Below are positions 33,745-44,256 of a stretch of 64,000 bases of DNA, piece by piece. Numbering within the stretch: position 1 is the first letter of the stretch; the number at the start of each line of letters is the position of its first letter. The DNA is taken from contig NZ_RFLX01000011.1 of the NCBI RefSeq assembly GCF_003696345.1, forward strand, positions 112,920 through 176,919, given 5' to 3'. The notes beneath the pieces were generated by a model that worked only from the letters and a program-made list of their open reading frames with translations, was not told the origin of the DNA and ran no database searches. Source of the stretch: Teichococcus wenyumeiae. GTDB taxonomy: Bacteria; Pseudomonadota; Alphaproteobacteria; Acetobacterales; Acetobacteraceae. The translations under genes were made by a program, and so were the position numbers.

Positions 33745-35376
33745 ATGGTCCAGCTCCGATCCCGCCGCTCATCCGCTGGGCCTCGCCGTATTTTCACGGT
33801 CTCTGCCCTGCTGGCCTCTCTGGCCCTGCCCGCTGCGGTGCAGGCGGCCACGCCGGGGAATGCCCTTGTGATGGCCTGGAACATCGACGCCATCAGCACC
33901 TTCGACCCCGCCCAGATCGGCGAGGTGGTGACCAGCGAACTGCTGCAGAACACCTGTGACTCGCTGGCGACCTTCGACCCCAAGGACGAGAAGAAGGTCA
34001 TCCCTGGGCTGGCGGAAAGCTGGCAGATCTCCGAGGACGGGCAGCAGATCACCTTCCGCCTGCGCGATAACCTCGTGTTCCCGTCCGGCAACAAGGCGAC
34101 GGCGCAGGACCTCGCCTGGTCCATGCACCGCGTGGTGAAGCTGGGCTTCGGCAACGCCGCATCGCTCACCGAGTACGGCTTCACCAAGGAGAATGTGGAG
34201 CAGATGATCACCGCGCCGGATGACCGGACGCTGGTGATGAAGCTCGACAAGCCCTATCCCACCGGGCTGATCCTGCAGGCCATCGCGGCCAACCGCGTGG
34301 CGACGGTTCTGGACCGCAAGACCGTCATGGCCAACGAGGTCAATGGCGACCTGGGCAACAAGTATCTGGCCACGCATACCGAATGCGTCGGCCCCTACCG
34401 CCTGCGGCAGTGGAATGCCGGTGAGACGGTGGTGCTGGAGGCCAACGAGAAGTACTGGGGCCCCGCGCCGAAGCTGCGCCGCGTCATTGTCCGCCATGTC
34501 GCCGAGGCTGGCACCCAGCGCCTGCTGCTGGAAAAGGGTGATGTAGACGTGGCGCGCGACCTGACGCCCGAGGATATGGCGGCTGTCGAGAAGACCCAGG
34601 GCCTGGCGCTCTCCCGTACGCTGAAGCCGCAGTTGGTCTATTGGGGCTTCAACAACGCCAACCCGATCTTCGCCAATGAGAAAGTGCGCCTGGCGATGCG
34701 CTACCTGATCGACTACGAAGGCCTCGGCAAGACGATCATGGCCTATAACGGCGTGCCGCGTGCCAGCTTCGCACAGCTCGGCGCCTTCGGTGCGCTGGAT
34801 GAGAAGGAAGGCCAGCCCTTCAAGCTCGACCTCGACCGCGCCAAGCAGCTTCTGATTGAGGCCGGCTACCCGGATGGCTTCGAGACCACGCTGATCTTCG
34901 GCACCCTGCCCTATGCGCCGCCCATTGCGCAGCATATCCAGGCCAATGCCGCCAAGGTCGGTGTGCGCATCAAGCTGGAACAGATGGCCAATGCGCAGCT
35001 CTTCGCGCGGCATCGCGGGCGGGAATTCCAGACTGCGATGCTGGCTTGGCAGACCGGCGTGCCGGATGCGCATGGCAATGCCTCGCGCCTGATCGCCAAT
35101 CCGGACAACCGGCCGGAAGCCAAGCTGACGCAGTACCCCTCCTGGCGCCATGCCTTCCAGTCCGAGGCCGCCAACAAATTGGCGCAGGCTGCCCTGCTGG
35201 AGCGTGACGAGGACAAGCGCGTCGAGATGTACCACCAGCTGCAGAAGGACATGATGCAGAGCGGCCCCTCCGCCATCATGTTCCAGAGCGTCATGCTGGC
35301 CGGCCTGCGCGGCAATGTGCGGAACTGGACCTGGCACGGCTTCCAGGCCTACTACGACCTCGTCTCGAAGGAATAA
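33745..35376 (+). CDS. peptide ABC transporter substrate-binding protein (DppA/SBP_bac_5)
   Basis: 543-residue periplasmic binding protein. The Arg-rich leader and hydrophobic stretch end near VQAA (about residue 35), followed by NALVMAWNIDAISTFDP, LAESWQISEDGQQITFRLRDNLVF and the CVGPYRL pocket segment. GATGAGGAAA precedes the start. It is the first gene of a complete five-gene importer with an S9 peptidase at the end. It captures di- or oligopeptides, or similar solutes, in the periplasm. Confidence 0.95.
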   Translation: MVQLRSRRSSAGPRRIFTVSALLASLALPAAVQAATPGNALVMAWNIDAISTFDPAQIGEVVTSELLQNTCDSLATFDPKDEKKVIPGLAESWQISEDGQQITFRLRDNLVFPSGNKATAQDLAWSMHRVVKLGFGNAASLTEYGFTKENVEQMITAPDDRTLVMKLDKPYPTGLILQAIAANRVATVLDRKTVMANEVNGDLGNKYLATHTECVGPYRLRQWNAGETVVLEANEKYWGPAPKLRRVIVRHVAEAGTQRLLLEKGDVDVARDLTPEDMAAVEKTQGLALSRTLKPQLVYWGFNNANPIFANEKVRLAMRYLIDYEGLGKTIMAYNGVPRASFAQLGAFGALDEKEGQPFKLDLDRAKQLLIEAGYPDGFETTLIFGTLPYAPPIAQHIQANAAKVGVRIKLEQMANAQLFARHRGREFQTAMLAWQTGVPDAHGNASRLIANPDNRPEAKLTQYPSWRHAFQSEAANKLAQAALLERDEDKRVEMYHQLQKDMMQSGPSAIMFQSVMLAGLRGNVRNWTWHGFQAYYDLVSKE

Positions 35377-35381
35377 GCGGC

Positions 35382-36449
35382 ATGGCTGAGGCGGCGGTTC
35401 CCGCCCGGCGTTCCGGGGGCGTCGCCGCCCCCGGCCTGCCTTCCTGGAGCGGCACGGCGCTGCGCGTCGTGGTCTCCATCGCTGTCACGCTGTTCGGCCT
35501 GATGGCATTGACCTTTTTCATTGGCCGCATGCTGCCGCTGGACCCCGTGGCCGCCATCCTGGGCGACAATGCCACGCAGGAAGCCATCGACGCGATGCGC
35601 GCGCAGCTTGGCCTGGATCAGCCGATCTGGGTGCAGTTCGCGCGCTATGTCGGCGATGTTGTGCGGCTGGACCTCGGCACCGCGCTGACCACCGGCAAGC
35701 CGGTGCTGGCGGATATCGCCCGCGTCTTCCCCGCCACCATCGAGTTGGCGACGGTCGGCATTATCATCGGCACCGGACTTGGTATTCCGCTGGGTGTGAT
35801 GGCTGCGGCCTATCGCGACACGCCGGTGGATTACTTCGTCCGCGTCTTCGGGTTGCTCGGCTATTCCACCCCGAATTTCTGGCTGGGGCTGATGGGGCTG
35901 GTGCTCTTCTATGCCACGCTGGGCTGGGTCGGTGGCCCGGGGCGCATCGACACCGCCTTCCAGTGGGACATCGAGCCGGTGACGGACCTGCTGCTGCTGG
36001 ATACCGCCATGGCAGGGCAGTGGGAGATCTTCCGCGATGTCTTCGGCCATATCATCCTGCCGGCCTCCATCCTCGGCTTCGGCGCCTTGGCCTATATCAG
36101 CCGCATGACGCGCTCCTTCATGCTGGAGCAGTTGAGCCAGGAATATGTCGTGGCCGCACGGGTGAAGGGCCTGTCCTGGATGCGCACGGTCTGGGTGCAT
36201 GCCTTCCGCAACGTGGCGGTGCAGGTGGTAACCGTGGTGGCCCTGGCCTATGCCTTCCTGCTGGAAGGCGCCGTGCTGACCGAGACGGTCTTCGCCTGGC
36301 CCGGCTTCGGCCGCTACCTGACCAATGCGCTGCTGGCCGGCGACATGAATGCCGTGGTCGGCTGCACGCTGTTGATCGGCATCATCTTCGTCGCGCTCAA
36401 CCTGCTGACCGACCTTCTCTACCGCCTCTTCGATCCCCGGACCCGCTGA
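35382..36449 (+). CDS. peptide ABC transporter permease (DppB family)
   Basis: 355-residue inner-membrane permease of the DppB/OppB type. After a short Ala/Pro-rich N terminus there is a first helix, a periplasmic loop with the family PLDPVAAILGDNATQEAIDAMRAQLGLDQPI stretch, then five further helices with the EAA-type loop EYVVAARVKGLSWMRTVWVHAFRN. The gap to the binding-protein gene is 5 bases and to the next permease gene 2 bases. Confidence 0.95.
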   Translation: MAEAAVPARRSGGVAAPGLPSWSGTALRVVVSIAVTLFGLMALTFFIGRMLPLDPVAAILGDNATQEAIDAMRAQLGLDQPIWVQFARYVGDVVRLDLGTALTTGKPVLADIARVFPATIELATVGIIIGTGLGIPLGVMAAAYRDTPVDYFVRVFGLLGYSTPNFWLGLMGLVLFYATLGWVGGPGRIDTAFQWDIEPVTDLLLLDTAMAGQWEIFRDVFGHIILPASILGFGALAYISRMTRSFMLEQLSQEYVVAARVKGLSWMRTVWVHAFRNVAVQVVTVVALAYAFLLEGAVLTETVFAWPGFGRYLTNALLAGDMNAVVGCTLLIGIIFVALNLLTDLLYRLFDPRTR

Positions 36450-36451
36450 GC

Positions 36452-37357
36452 ATGAGCGCCTCAACTCCTTTCGGCGTCTGGCTGCGGGCGCCGGTTCCGG
36501 CCTCACCCTTCCAGGCGCGCATGCAGGCGCTCTGGAAGGCCTGGCGGCGGCTGCGCGGCAATCCGCCGGCACTGGCTGGCGCCATCCTGCTGGTGCTGCT
36601 GCTGGCGGTCGCCATCTTCGCGCCGCTGATCGCCACGCATGACATCCTGGCGCAGGACCTCACGGCCCGTCTGCAGAAGCCTTCCGCGACGCACTGGCTG
36701 GGCACCGACGACCTTGGGCGCGATATCTTCAGCCGCGTCGTCTACGGCTCCCGCATCACGCTCTACATCGCCTTCCTGGCGGCGCTGATCGCGGCGCCGC
36801 TGGGGCTGATCATCGGCACCACGGCGGGCTATCTGGGCGGCTGGACGGACACCATCCTGATGCGGCTGGTGGATATCTTCCTGTCCTTCCCAAGCCTGAT
36901 CCTGGCACTGGCCTTCGTCGCGGCGCTTGGCCCGGGCATCGAGAATGCCATCATTGCCATCTCCCTCGCCGCCTGGCCGCCTATCGCGCGGCTGGCGCGG
37001 GCGGAGACGCTGACGGTGCGCAATTCCGACTACATCGCCGCCGTGCGGCTGCAGGGTGCCTCCCGCATGCGCATCATCGTGCATCATGTCATGCCAATGT
37101 GCATTCCTTCCGTCATCGTGCGCATCACGCTGAACATGGCGGCCATCATCCTCACCGCCGCCGGCCTGGGCTTCCTCGGCCTCGGCGCGCAGCCGCCCAG
37201 CCCGGAATGGGGGGCGATGCTGTCCACCGGCCGGCAGTTCGCCATGAACGCCTGGTGGATCGCCGCCATTCCCGGCTGCGCCATCCTGCTGACCAGCCTG
37301 GCCTTCAACCTCTTCGGTGATGGCCTGCGCGATATCCTGGACCCGCGCCATGGTTGA
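36452..37357 (+). CDS. peptide ABC transporter permease (DppC family)
   Basis: 301-residue second permease, with the DppC/OppC pattern: N-terminal helix, the HWLGTDDLGRDIFSRVVYGSRITL stretch, and the EAA loop SDYIAAVRLQGASRMRIIVHHVMP. ATG at 36452 comes right after the DppB stop. It forms the heterodimeric channel with the DppB-like subunit and overlaps the following ATPase gene by 8 bases. Confidence 0.95.
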   Translation: MSASTPFGVWLRAPVPASPFQARMQALWKAWRRLRGNPPALAGAILLVLLLAVAIFAPLIATHDILAQDLTARLQKPSATHWLGTDDLGRDIFSRVVYGSRITLYIAFLAALIAAPLGLIIGTTAGYLGGWTDTILMRLVDIFLSFPSLILALAFVAALGPGIENAIIAISLAAWPPIARLARAETLTVRNSDYIAAVRLQGASRMRIIVHHVMPMCIPSVIVRITLNMAAIILTAAGLGFLGLGAQPPSPEWGAMLSTGRQFAMNAWWIAAIPGCAILLTSLAFNLFGDGLRDILDPRHG

Positions 37358-38215
37358 ACCCCTGCTGCGCCTGCGCGACCTGCGCGTCTCCTTCCCCTCC
37401 TCCAGTGGCCCGGTGGAGGCGGTGCGCGGCGTCTCCTTCGATATCGGGCGGGAGAAGGTCGGCATCGTCGGCGAAAGCGGCTCCGGCAAATCCATGACCG
37501 GACGCGCGCTGCTGCGCCTGTCTCCCCGTGCCGCCACGGTGCGGGCGGCGGAGATGCGCTTCGACGGCATCGACCTGATGGCGGCTTCCGAGCGCAAACT
37601 GCGCGCTATCCGCGGCGCCCGCATCTCCATGATCCTGCAGGACCCGAAATACTCGCTGAACCCGCTGATCCGGGTCGGCGCCCAGATCGCGGAATCCTGC
37701 CGGCTGCACCAGAATGTCTCCAGGCGAGCGGCCCGCGACAAGGCCATGGCGATGCTGGAGGCGGTGCATATCCGCGAGCCCGCACGCGTCTACGACCTCT
37801 TCCCGCACGAGGTCTCGGGCGGTATGGGCCAGCGCATCATGATCGCCATGATGCTGGTGACGGAACCCGACCTGATCGTGGCGGATGAGCCGACCTCGGC
37901 GCTGGATGTCACGGTGCGCCGCCAAGTGCTCTCCGTGCTGGATGAACTGGTGACACGGCGCGGCGCCGGCCTCGTCTTCATCAGCCACGACCTCAATCTC
38001 GTCGCCGAATTCTGCGACCGCGTGCTGGTGATGTATGCCGGCCGCGTGGTGGAGGAGCTGCACGCATCCTCGCTGCATGAGGCACGGCATCCCTATACCC
38101 AGGCGCTGCTGCGCAGCCTGCCGCGGCTGGAGGAGCCGGCGGAGGTCCTCGCCGTACCGACACGCGACCCCTCCTGGCGCGATGGTCCCACCTACCGCTT
38201 CGGAGAACTGGCGGC

Positions 38216-38219
<4 letters not shown>
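37350..38219 (+). CDS. peptide ABC transporter ATP-binding protein (DppD family)
   Basis: 289-residue ATPase: Walker A GESGSGKSM (about 40-48), signature VSGGMGQR, Walker B VADEPTSALD and switch His in ISHDL. The signature GGMGQ and C-terminal tail after the ATPase core are typical of DppD. The start ATG at 37350 lies inside the end of the permease gene. The stop overlaps the next ATPase gene by four bases (GTGA). Confidence 0.94.
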
Positions 38220-38983
<764 letters not shown>

Positions 38984-39006
38984 TCCCTTTCCCCGCTGGC
39001 GCTGAC

Positions 39007-40806
39007 ATGGGCACCATGACCGATACCGAGACTCGCCTCGATACCCTCCTGGCCGCGCCCGCGGCCAGCGGGCCCTCTTATGCCGCCGATGGCCGGCTGT
39101 ATTTCCTCTGCGATGCCGGCGGCTCCGCCCAGGTCTGGGAACTGCCGGCCGGCGGCGGCGCGGCGCGGCCGCGCAGCGAGCACCGCGATGCCGTCTCCTT
39201 CGTGGCAGGCAGCCCGGCCGATGGCAGCGCCGTCTTCGGCCGCGACCAGGCGGGCGATGAGCGCATCCAGTTCTACCACCTGCCGGAACGGGGCGCGCCG
39301 CGAGCGCTGACGGCGGACCCGAAGACCATCCACGCCTGGGGCGCCTTCTCGCCCGATGGCACGCGGCTGGCCTGCACCGCCAATGACCGCAACCCCGCCC
39401 ATGCCGACCCCTGCGTCATCGACATCGCCACCGGCGCCTTCACGCGCCTGCTGGAGGTGGAGGGGCCGCACGAACTGCCGGGCTGGTATCCGGGTGGCAG
39501 CGCCGTCATCCTCTCCACCGCGCCCCGCACCTTCGAGAGCAACCTGATCGGCGTCGATCTCACCGGCCGCAGCACGGACCTGACGCCGCACGAAGGCGAC
39601 CGCCGGCACATGAACCCGCGCTGGCGCCGCGACGGCCAGGGCTTCTGGCTGCTCTGCGACCAAGGTTCGGAATTCCTCGGGGTCGCCTTCCAGCACTCGG
39701 GTGGCGCGCCGCGCTTCCTCTTCGCGCCGGAAGCGGATGTCGAGAAGCTGGAAGTCTCGCCGGACCAGACGCGGCTGGCCGTGGTGGTCAACCAGGACGG
39801 CTATTCCCGGCTGCATGTGCTGGAGGCGGAGACGGGCGCGGTGCTGGATACGCCGCAGCACCCGGCGGGCGTCATCACCAAGCTGACATGGCACCCGGAC
39901 GGCACCGCCCTGGCCTTCGACCTCGCCTGCCCCACCCGTCCCTCGACACTCTGGCACTACCGGCCTGGGGAAGCGGCGGCGGAACTGCTCTTCGCCGCCA
40001 GCGAGCCTCCTGCGGTGCTGCGGGATTGGCAGCTGATCTCCTTCCCCACCTTCGACGGTCGCAACCTGCCCGGCTTCCTGGCCCTGCCGGAAGGCACGGC
40101 GCCGGCAGGCGGCTGGCCGGTGCTGGTCTGGGTGCATGGCGGCCCGGCCATGCAGGCACTGCCGAACTGGCGGCCCGACCTGCAGATGGTGCTCTCCCTC
40201 GGCATCGCGGTGCTGGTGCCGAATGTGCGCGGCTCCACCGGCTATGGCCGCGCCTATGCCGCGCTGGACGACCGTGAATTGCGGCTGGACAGCGTGCGGG
40301 ACCTGGCGGCGGCGCATGCCTGGCTCTCTGGCCAGCAGCAGTTCGACGGCCAGCGCATCGGCATCATGGGCCAGAGCTATGGCGGCTGGATGGTGCTGGC
40401 CGCCGTGACGGAATATCCGGAACTCTGGGCGGCGGGCGTGGACTACTACGGCATCGCGCGCTGGAAGACCTTCTTCGAGCGCACCGGGCCCTGGCGTGTC
40501 GGACACCGCGCCGCCGAGTACGGCGACCCGGTGCGGGACATGGAACTGCTGGAACGGCTTTCCCCGCTGCACAAAACGGAGGAGATCCGCTGCCCGATGC
40601 TGGTGGCGCAGGGCATGACCGACCCGCGCGTGCCGCCGCATGAAAGCGAGCAGATCGTGCAGGCGCTGAAGCGCCGCAACGTGCCGGTGGAGTACCTGAC
40701 CTTCCCCGACGAAGGCCATGGATTCCTGAAGCGCGACAACCGCCGCCGTGTTTATCTGGGCGTCGCCAGCTTCCTGGCGCAGCATCTGCGGCCGGACCGG
40801 GGCTGA
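39007..40806 (+). CDS. S9-family peptidase (prolyl oligopeptidase/acylaminoacyl peptidase-like)
   Basis: 599-residue serine peptidase: an N-terminal beta-propeller (about 20-340) with several SPDGTRLA-type blades, then an alpha/beta hydrolase domain with Ser457 in GQSYGG, Asp539 in GMTDPRVP and His571 in DEGHGF. There is no signal peptide, so it digests peptides in the cytoplasm. It follows the DppF-like gene directly. I use the ATG at 39007; a TTG at 38980 overlapping the previous stop or an ATG at 39016 are alternatives. Its place at the end of a peptide importer operon gives it a clear role in cleaving imported peptides. Confidence 0.93.
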   Translation: MGTMTDTETRLDTLLAAPAASGPSYAADGRLYFLCDAGGSAQVWELPAGGGAARPRSEHRDAVSFVAGSPADGSAVFGRDQAGDERIQFYHLPERGAPRALTADPKTIHAWGAFSPDGTRLACTANDRNPAHADPCVIDIATGAFTRLLEVEGPHELPGWYPGGSAVILSTAPRTFESNLIGVDLTGRSTDLTPHEGDRRHMNPRWRRDGQGFWLLCDQGSEFLGVAFQHSGGAPRFLFAPEADVEKLEVSPDQTRLAVVVNQDGYSRLHVLEAETGAVLDTPQHPAGVITKLTWHPDGTALAFDLACPTRPSTLWHYRPGEAAAELLFAASEPPAVLRDWQLISFPTFDGRNLPGFLALPEGTAPAGGWPVLVWVHGGPAMQALPNWRPDLQMVLSLGIAVLVPNVRGSTGYGRAYAALDDRELRLDSVRDLAAAHAWLSGQQQFDGQRIGIMGQSYGGWMVLAAVTEYPELWAAGVDYYGIARWKTFFERTGPWRVGHRAAEYGDPVRDMELLERLSPLHKTEEIRCPMLVAQGMTDPRVPPHESEQIVQALKRRNVPVEYLTFPDEGHGFLKRDNRRRVYLGVASFLAQHLRPDRG

Positions 40807-40813
40807 CGGCATG

Positions 40814-40842
40814 GCCGGGCGTGGCATGCTGCCGCGCCCGGC
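40814..40842 (+). terminator. intrinsic terminator after S9 peptidase gene
   Basis: GCCGGGCG (40814-40821) pairs with CGCCCGGC (40835-40842), continued inside by a U-G wobble and GGCA/TGCC around a 3-base loop. The stem is followed by the T-rich GTTCTTCT. It begins 8 bases after the stop and separates this operon from the converging LacI-type gene. Confidence 0.7.
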
Positions 40843-40848
40843 GTTCTT

Positions 40849-41883
40849 CTATCCGCCCCAGTCCATGGGCCGGCGGGCGGAGCCACGCACCATCAGGCTG
40901 CCCTTCAGCACCACGCCGCGCGCTGGGCGCGACGGATCTTCCATGCATTCCATCAGGATTTCGACCGTGGCATCCACCATCGGCAGCAAGGGCTGCGAAT
41001 AGGACGTCAGGTCATAGCTGGGCCAGCGCGCCGGCCCGACATCGTCAAAGCCGATGACGGAAAGGTCCTCCGGCACCGCAAGCCCGAATTCATGGCGTGC
41101 CACGTCCATGCAGGCGATGGCCATGTGGTCGTTGGCGCAGAAGATGGCATCCGGCCGGTCGTCTCGCCGCAGCAGTTGGCGCGTTGCCTCGACGGCACCC
41201 TCGTAGGAGTAGTGGCCGACGGCGCGCAGCGGCGCGGCCTGCCCTGCCTCGGCCAGCCCGCGCGTGAAGCCGAGTTCCCGGTCCCGGTTGGTGGAGGAGG
41301 CTTCCAGCCCGGCGATGAAGGCTGGCCGCCGGTGCCCGCCCGCTGCCAGAAAGCGGGCGATGGCGTGGCCGCCCTGCTCATTGTCCCCGGTCACGCTCAG
41401 CAGGTCCGGGTCGTCGGTGGTGCGGTTGAACATCACCACCGGCACGCCCGCCTGCCGGCATTCCCGCGCGAAGGCGGAGGACAGGCTGGTGGAAGCCAGA
41501 ACGATCGCATCCACCTGATAGCGCATCACCTGTTCCAGCACCGGGTCGGCGGCGGCGTGGCGGTCGGCGGTGAAGAGCAGGATCTGGTAGCCCTGTGCCT
41601 GCAGGCGGTCGGACAGCGCCTCCAGCACATCGGGATAGAACTGGTTGTTCAGGTAGGCCATGGCGACCGCGACGATGCGGGAGCGGCGGGTGATCAAGGA
41701 GCGGGCAATGGCATTGGGCCGGTAGCCGAGCTGGGCAGCGGCGGCCGTCACCTTCTCCCGTGTCTCGGGCGAGACACTGGCGCCCGGCGTAAAGACGCGG
41801 CTGACCGCGGATTGCGATGTTCCCGCCAAGCGTGCCACATCGGTTGCCGTCACGCGCCGGAAGATCTCGCGCCCCTTGCTCAT
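40849..41883 (-). CDS. LacI-family transcriptional regulator
   Basis: 344-residue LacI/GalR-type repressor. The headpiece VTATDVARLAGTSQSAVSRVFTPGASVSPETREKV lies at about residues 10-45, the hinge at YRPNAIARSL, and a sugar-binding-like core (AYLNNQFYPDVLEALSDRLQ onward) ends with IGFDD and MVRGSARRP. Start ATG at 41883; the frame is open further but shows nothing conserved. It converges on the S9 peptidase gene and follows the DUF2934 gene. A CG-centred palindrome lies upstream at 41934. Which genes it controls is not evident. Confidence 0.93.
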   Translation of the reverse strand: MSKGREIFRRVTATDVARLAGTSQSAVSRVFTPGASVSPETREKVTAAAAQLGYRPNAIARSLITRRSRIVAVAMAYLNNQFYPDVLEALSDRLQAQGYQILLFTADRHAAADPVLEQVMRYQVDAIVLASTSLSSAFARECRQAGVPVVMFNRTTDDPDLLSVTGDNEQGGHAIARFLAAGGHRRPAFIAGLEASSTNRDRELGFTRGLAEAGQAAPLRAVGHYSYEGAVEATRQLLRRDDRPDAIFCANDHMAIACMDVARHEFGLAVPEDLSVIGFDDVGPARWPSYDLTSYSQPLLPMVDATVEILMECMEDPSRPARGVVLKGSLMVRGSARRPMDWGG

Positions 41884-41933
41884 CTTGCTATCCGGCCGCC
41901 GCGCATGGTTTCGCGAGGCGGCCCGCCCCTTCA

Positions 41934-41947
41934 TGCATGCGTATGCA
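41934..41947. promoter_or_regulatory. candidate LacI-type operator
   Basis: TGCAT (41934-41938), GCGT, ATGCA (41943-41947): a 14-base near-palindrome centred on CG, as LacI-family operators usually are, 51 bases upstream of the LacI-type gene start. Suggests autoregulation. Confidence 0.4.
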
Positions 41948-41975
41948 GAGGCTCTAGTGTCTCCGCTTCGGGAGG

Positions 41976-42524
41976 TCAATCAACGGCGGGCTTATCGCCC
42001 TCCGGAAGGGGCGCGGCGCCGGTTTCGCCAGCGAACTCCTGCGGCGCCCTGGCGCTGGGCTCCCCCTCGGCCGCACAGGCTCGATACCAGAACTCAAGGT
42101 CCCGGCCCTCAGGGCGCCCGTCCTGCTCCCACAGGTAATAGGCCCGGGTCCGGATGGCGTGCTCCGGGTAGCCGGCTTGGCCGGTGCCTTCCGCCTGGCG
42201 GGCCTCAGGGCCCTCGGCACCGTATTCACGGTAGGCGGCCAGGGCACGGTCGACATGCCCCTCATCCACCCATGCCACCAGGAGAACTCCGCCGCGACGC
42301 ATGCCCTCGCCATAAGCCTTCACGGCTGCCTCCGGCAGACCCAGGTCCGGCAGCGCGACCTCCTGGTCATCATCCTGTGGAGAGCGGGTCTCTTCCCCAC
42401 TGGCAGGGTCCGCGCCATGGACCTGAATGCGCTCCCGCGGGACGCCGAACTCCTGGACCAGGTGTTCGACCACCGCGTCCACCGAACGGCGCCTGTCGAA
42501 AAGGCCGGTGACGACATGTGTCAT
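41976..42524 (-). CDS. conserved protein with general-stress-like N terminus and DUF2934 C terminus
   Basis: 182-residue protein of unknown function. The N-terminal half (about 1-110) has an alternating pattern MTHVVTGLFDRRRSVDAVVEHLVQEFGVPRERI, then AYGEGMRRGGVLLVAWV, like stress proteins of the YflT/DUF1269 sort that fold as a glycine-zipper or ferredoxin-like domain. The C-terminal part (about 130-165) has IRTRAYYLWEQDGRPEGRDLEFWYRA, a DUF2934 motif. Cytoplasmic, acidic. The start ATG at 42524 follows AGGGAGAG. I see no clear functional tie to the neighbours; a stress role is a guess from the family. Confidence 0.82.
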   Translation of the reverse strand: MTHVVTGLFDRRRSVDAVVEHLVQEFGVPRERIQVHGADPASGEETRSPQDDDQEVALPDLGLPEAAVKAYGEGMRRGGVLLVAWVDEGHVDRALAAYREYGAEGPEARQAEGTGQAGYPEHAIRTRAYYLWEQDGRPEGRDLEFWYRACAAEGEPSARAPQEFAGETGAAPLPEGDKPAVD

Positions 42525-42774
42525 GGCTGGCTCTCCCTGTGCTGACGCGGCTCTCAGGCCACGGCTGCCTTGGCATATGGGGGGCCAGGTCACCCGCTGC
42601 GATGGCGCGCCTGATACAAGAGCCAGGCGTCGCGTCGCCTGACGGCGGCGGAGGCGGCTGAACCACATGGAAGGTCTGTGCCGGCCACTGTTCCACCCCA
42701 CGGCACAGGAAACATCCCCCTGCCCTGGATCCGCCGCAGGCCTGCGAACCATCCAGGCCTCTCCGGAAAACCCG

Positions 42775-44256
42775 TCATCGGTGCAAGGGCGTGTCCAGCG
42801 GATACAGCGTCGCGGGGGCGTGACGGAACCGGAAGGAGCGGATCTCCAGCGCCGCCGGGCCGGGCGCATCCACGTCGATCATGCGCGGCAGCAGCGGCGA
42901 GAAGGCCGCGCGGAAGTGGTTCTTGGCCTTCACGCAAAGCAGGCCGGGCTGCGTCACATCGACCTGATGCAGGTCGAAGAAGCCCGGGTCGCTGGGCGAC
43001 ACGCAGCGGGAGGTGACGATCACCCGCACCTGGCCAATGCTGATCACCGCTGTGGGGCCCAGTTCCACGGCCATGCCGCCCAGCACCGGGCCACGGTTGC
43101 GGAAGCGGCCGTCGGTCAGCAGCGAGACGGTGCCGGTGAAGGGCACAGGCTCACCGTAATCGCGCGTCAGCCGCGCGCCGAAGCTGCCGGAAAGCGGTGC
43201 GCCAAGGCCCGCCGCCACGGCCTGCTGCACCAGCGCGGGGTTGCAGTAGAAGGCGACCACCGTGGGTACTTCCGGCTGGTGCGCCAGCACGGCGCGGATC
43301 AGTTCCGGCGTGTCGCCGATGCCGCCGGAATAAGGGTTGTCGCCGGCATCCACGATGGCGGCCGGCAGCGGGCCGCCGGCCAGAGCCTGCCTCAGCCCCT
43401 CCTCGGCACTCGGGAGGCGGATGAAGAAAGCGTCGCGCCGCGCGGCATAATCGCGGAGCAGCGATGCCGCCGCCTGCTCCGCCACGGCGGCGTCCGCATC
43501 GGCGAAGACCATCACGCTGGCGCCGGCGGAAGGCGTGTCGCCATAGGTGAAGCCACCGAAGATGCTGCAATCCAGCACGCCGGGCAGTGCCTCGGCGGCA
43601 CGGGCGGCGGCTTCCATTTCGGCCATTGGCCCGGCGGCGGTGCGCATGTTGATGCTGGGCAGGATGGCGCCGAGCTTCAGGATGGTGCCGACCGGGCGGG
43701 TGCGGCCTTCCACCGCCTCCCGCAGCAGGTCCAGCGCGCGGCGGCCGGTGGGGCGCATGTCGATATGCGGATAGCTGCGATAGGCGGTGCCGACATCGAT
43801 CAGCCGCGCGATCTCGGGGTGCATATTGGCATGCAGGTCGAAGCTGGCCGCCAGCTTCACAGCAGGGCCGATGGTCGCGCGCACACGGCGGATCAGTTCA
43901 AGATCGGCCAGCGGCAGATCCTCCACCACCATGGCACCATGCAGGGAAAGATAGACGGCATCGAAGCCGCCGCCCCGCAGTTGCCCGACGAGTTCCGCGC
44001 AATACTGCTCGAAGACATCGCGCCGCAGGATTCCGCTGGGCATGGCGGCGGCCTGGCGCAGGAACACCGCCTCCCAGTCCGGATGCGCCGCCAGGAAATC
44101 CAGCGCGCCGCCGATCTCCGTCTCGGTATCGCGGTAGATCTCGCGCGCCGCTTCTCCGGCAACCCATTCGGAAGCCAGGAAGTCCTCGATGCCGGTCGGG
44201 GCCGGGCTGAAGGAATTGCCCTCATGCCAGAGCCGGGCGATGGCCAGCCGCGTCAT
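42775..44256 (-). CDS. M81-family metallopeptidase (MlrC-like), second copy
   Basis: 493-residue M81 protein. Likely metal ligands are His11-Glu12 (LWHEGNSF) and FDLHANM, with SLHGAM and VDAGDNPYSGG also conserved; the C-terminal domain ends in KAKNHFRAAFSPLLP. It is only distantly similar to the copy at 31139 (FDLHAN against FDPHGN). It is the last gene of an RpiR-aminotransferase-M81 unit, overlapping the aminotransferase gene by four bases. It probably hydrolyses a small amide whose amine is then handled by the aminotransferase. Confidence 0.92.
   Translation of the reverse strand: MTRLAIARLWHEGNSFSPAPTGIEDFLASEWVAGEAAREIYRDTETEIGGALDFLAAHPDWEAVFLRQAAAMPSGILRRDVFEQYCAELVGQLRGGGFDAVYLSLHGAMVVEDLPLADLELIRRVRATIGPAVKLAASFDLHANMHPEIARLIDVGTAYRSYPHIDMRPTGRRALDLLREAVEGRTRPVGTILKLGAILPSINMRTAAGPMAEMEAAARAAEALPGVLDCSIFGGFTYGDTPSAGASVMVFADADAAVAEQAAASLLRDYAARRDAFFIRLPSAEEGLRQALAGGPLPAAIVDAGDNPYSGGIGDTPELIRAVLAHQPEVPTVVAFYCNPALVQQAVAAGLGAPLSGSFGARLTRDYGEPVPFTGTVSLLTDGRFRNRGPVLGGMAVELGPTAVISIGQVRVIVTSRCVSPSDPGFFDLHQVDVTQPGLLCVKAKNHFRAAFSPLLPRMIDVDAPGPAALEIRSFRFRHAPATLYPLDTPLHR

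Noticed and set aside
33644..33772. Upstream extension of the serine hydrolase gene to 33772
   Set aside because: It would overlap the start of the divergent peptide-binding-protein gene, has no ribosome-binding site, and the added residues are not conserved-looking. The TTG at 33643 has a good signal.
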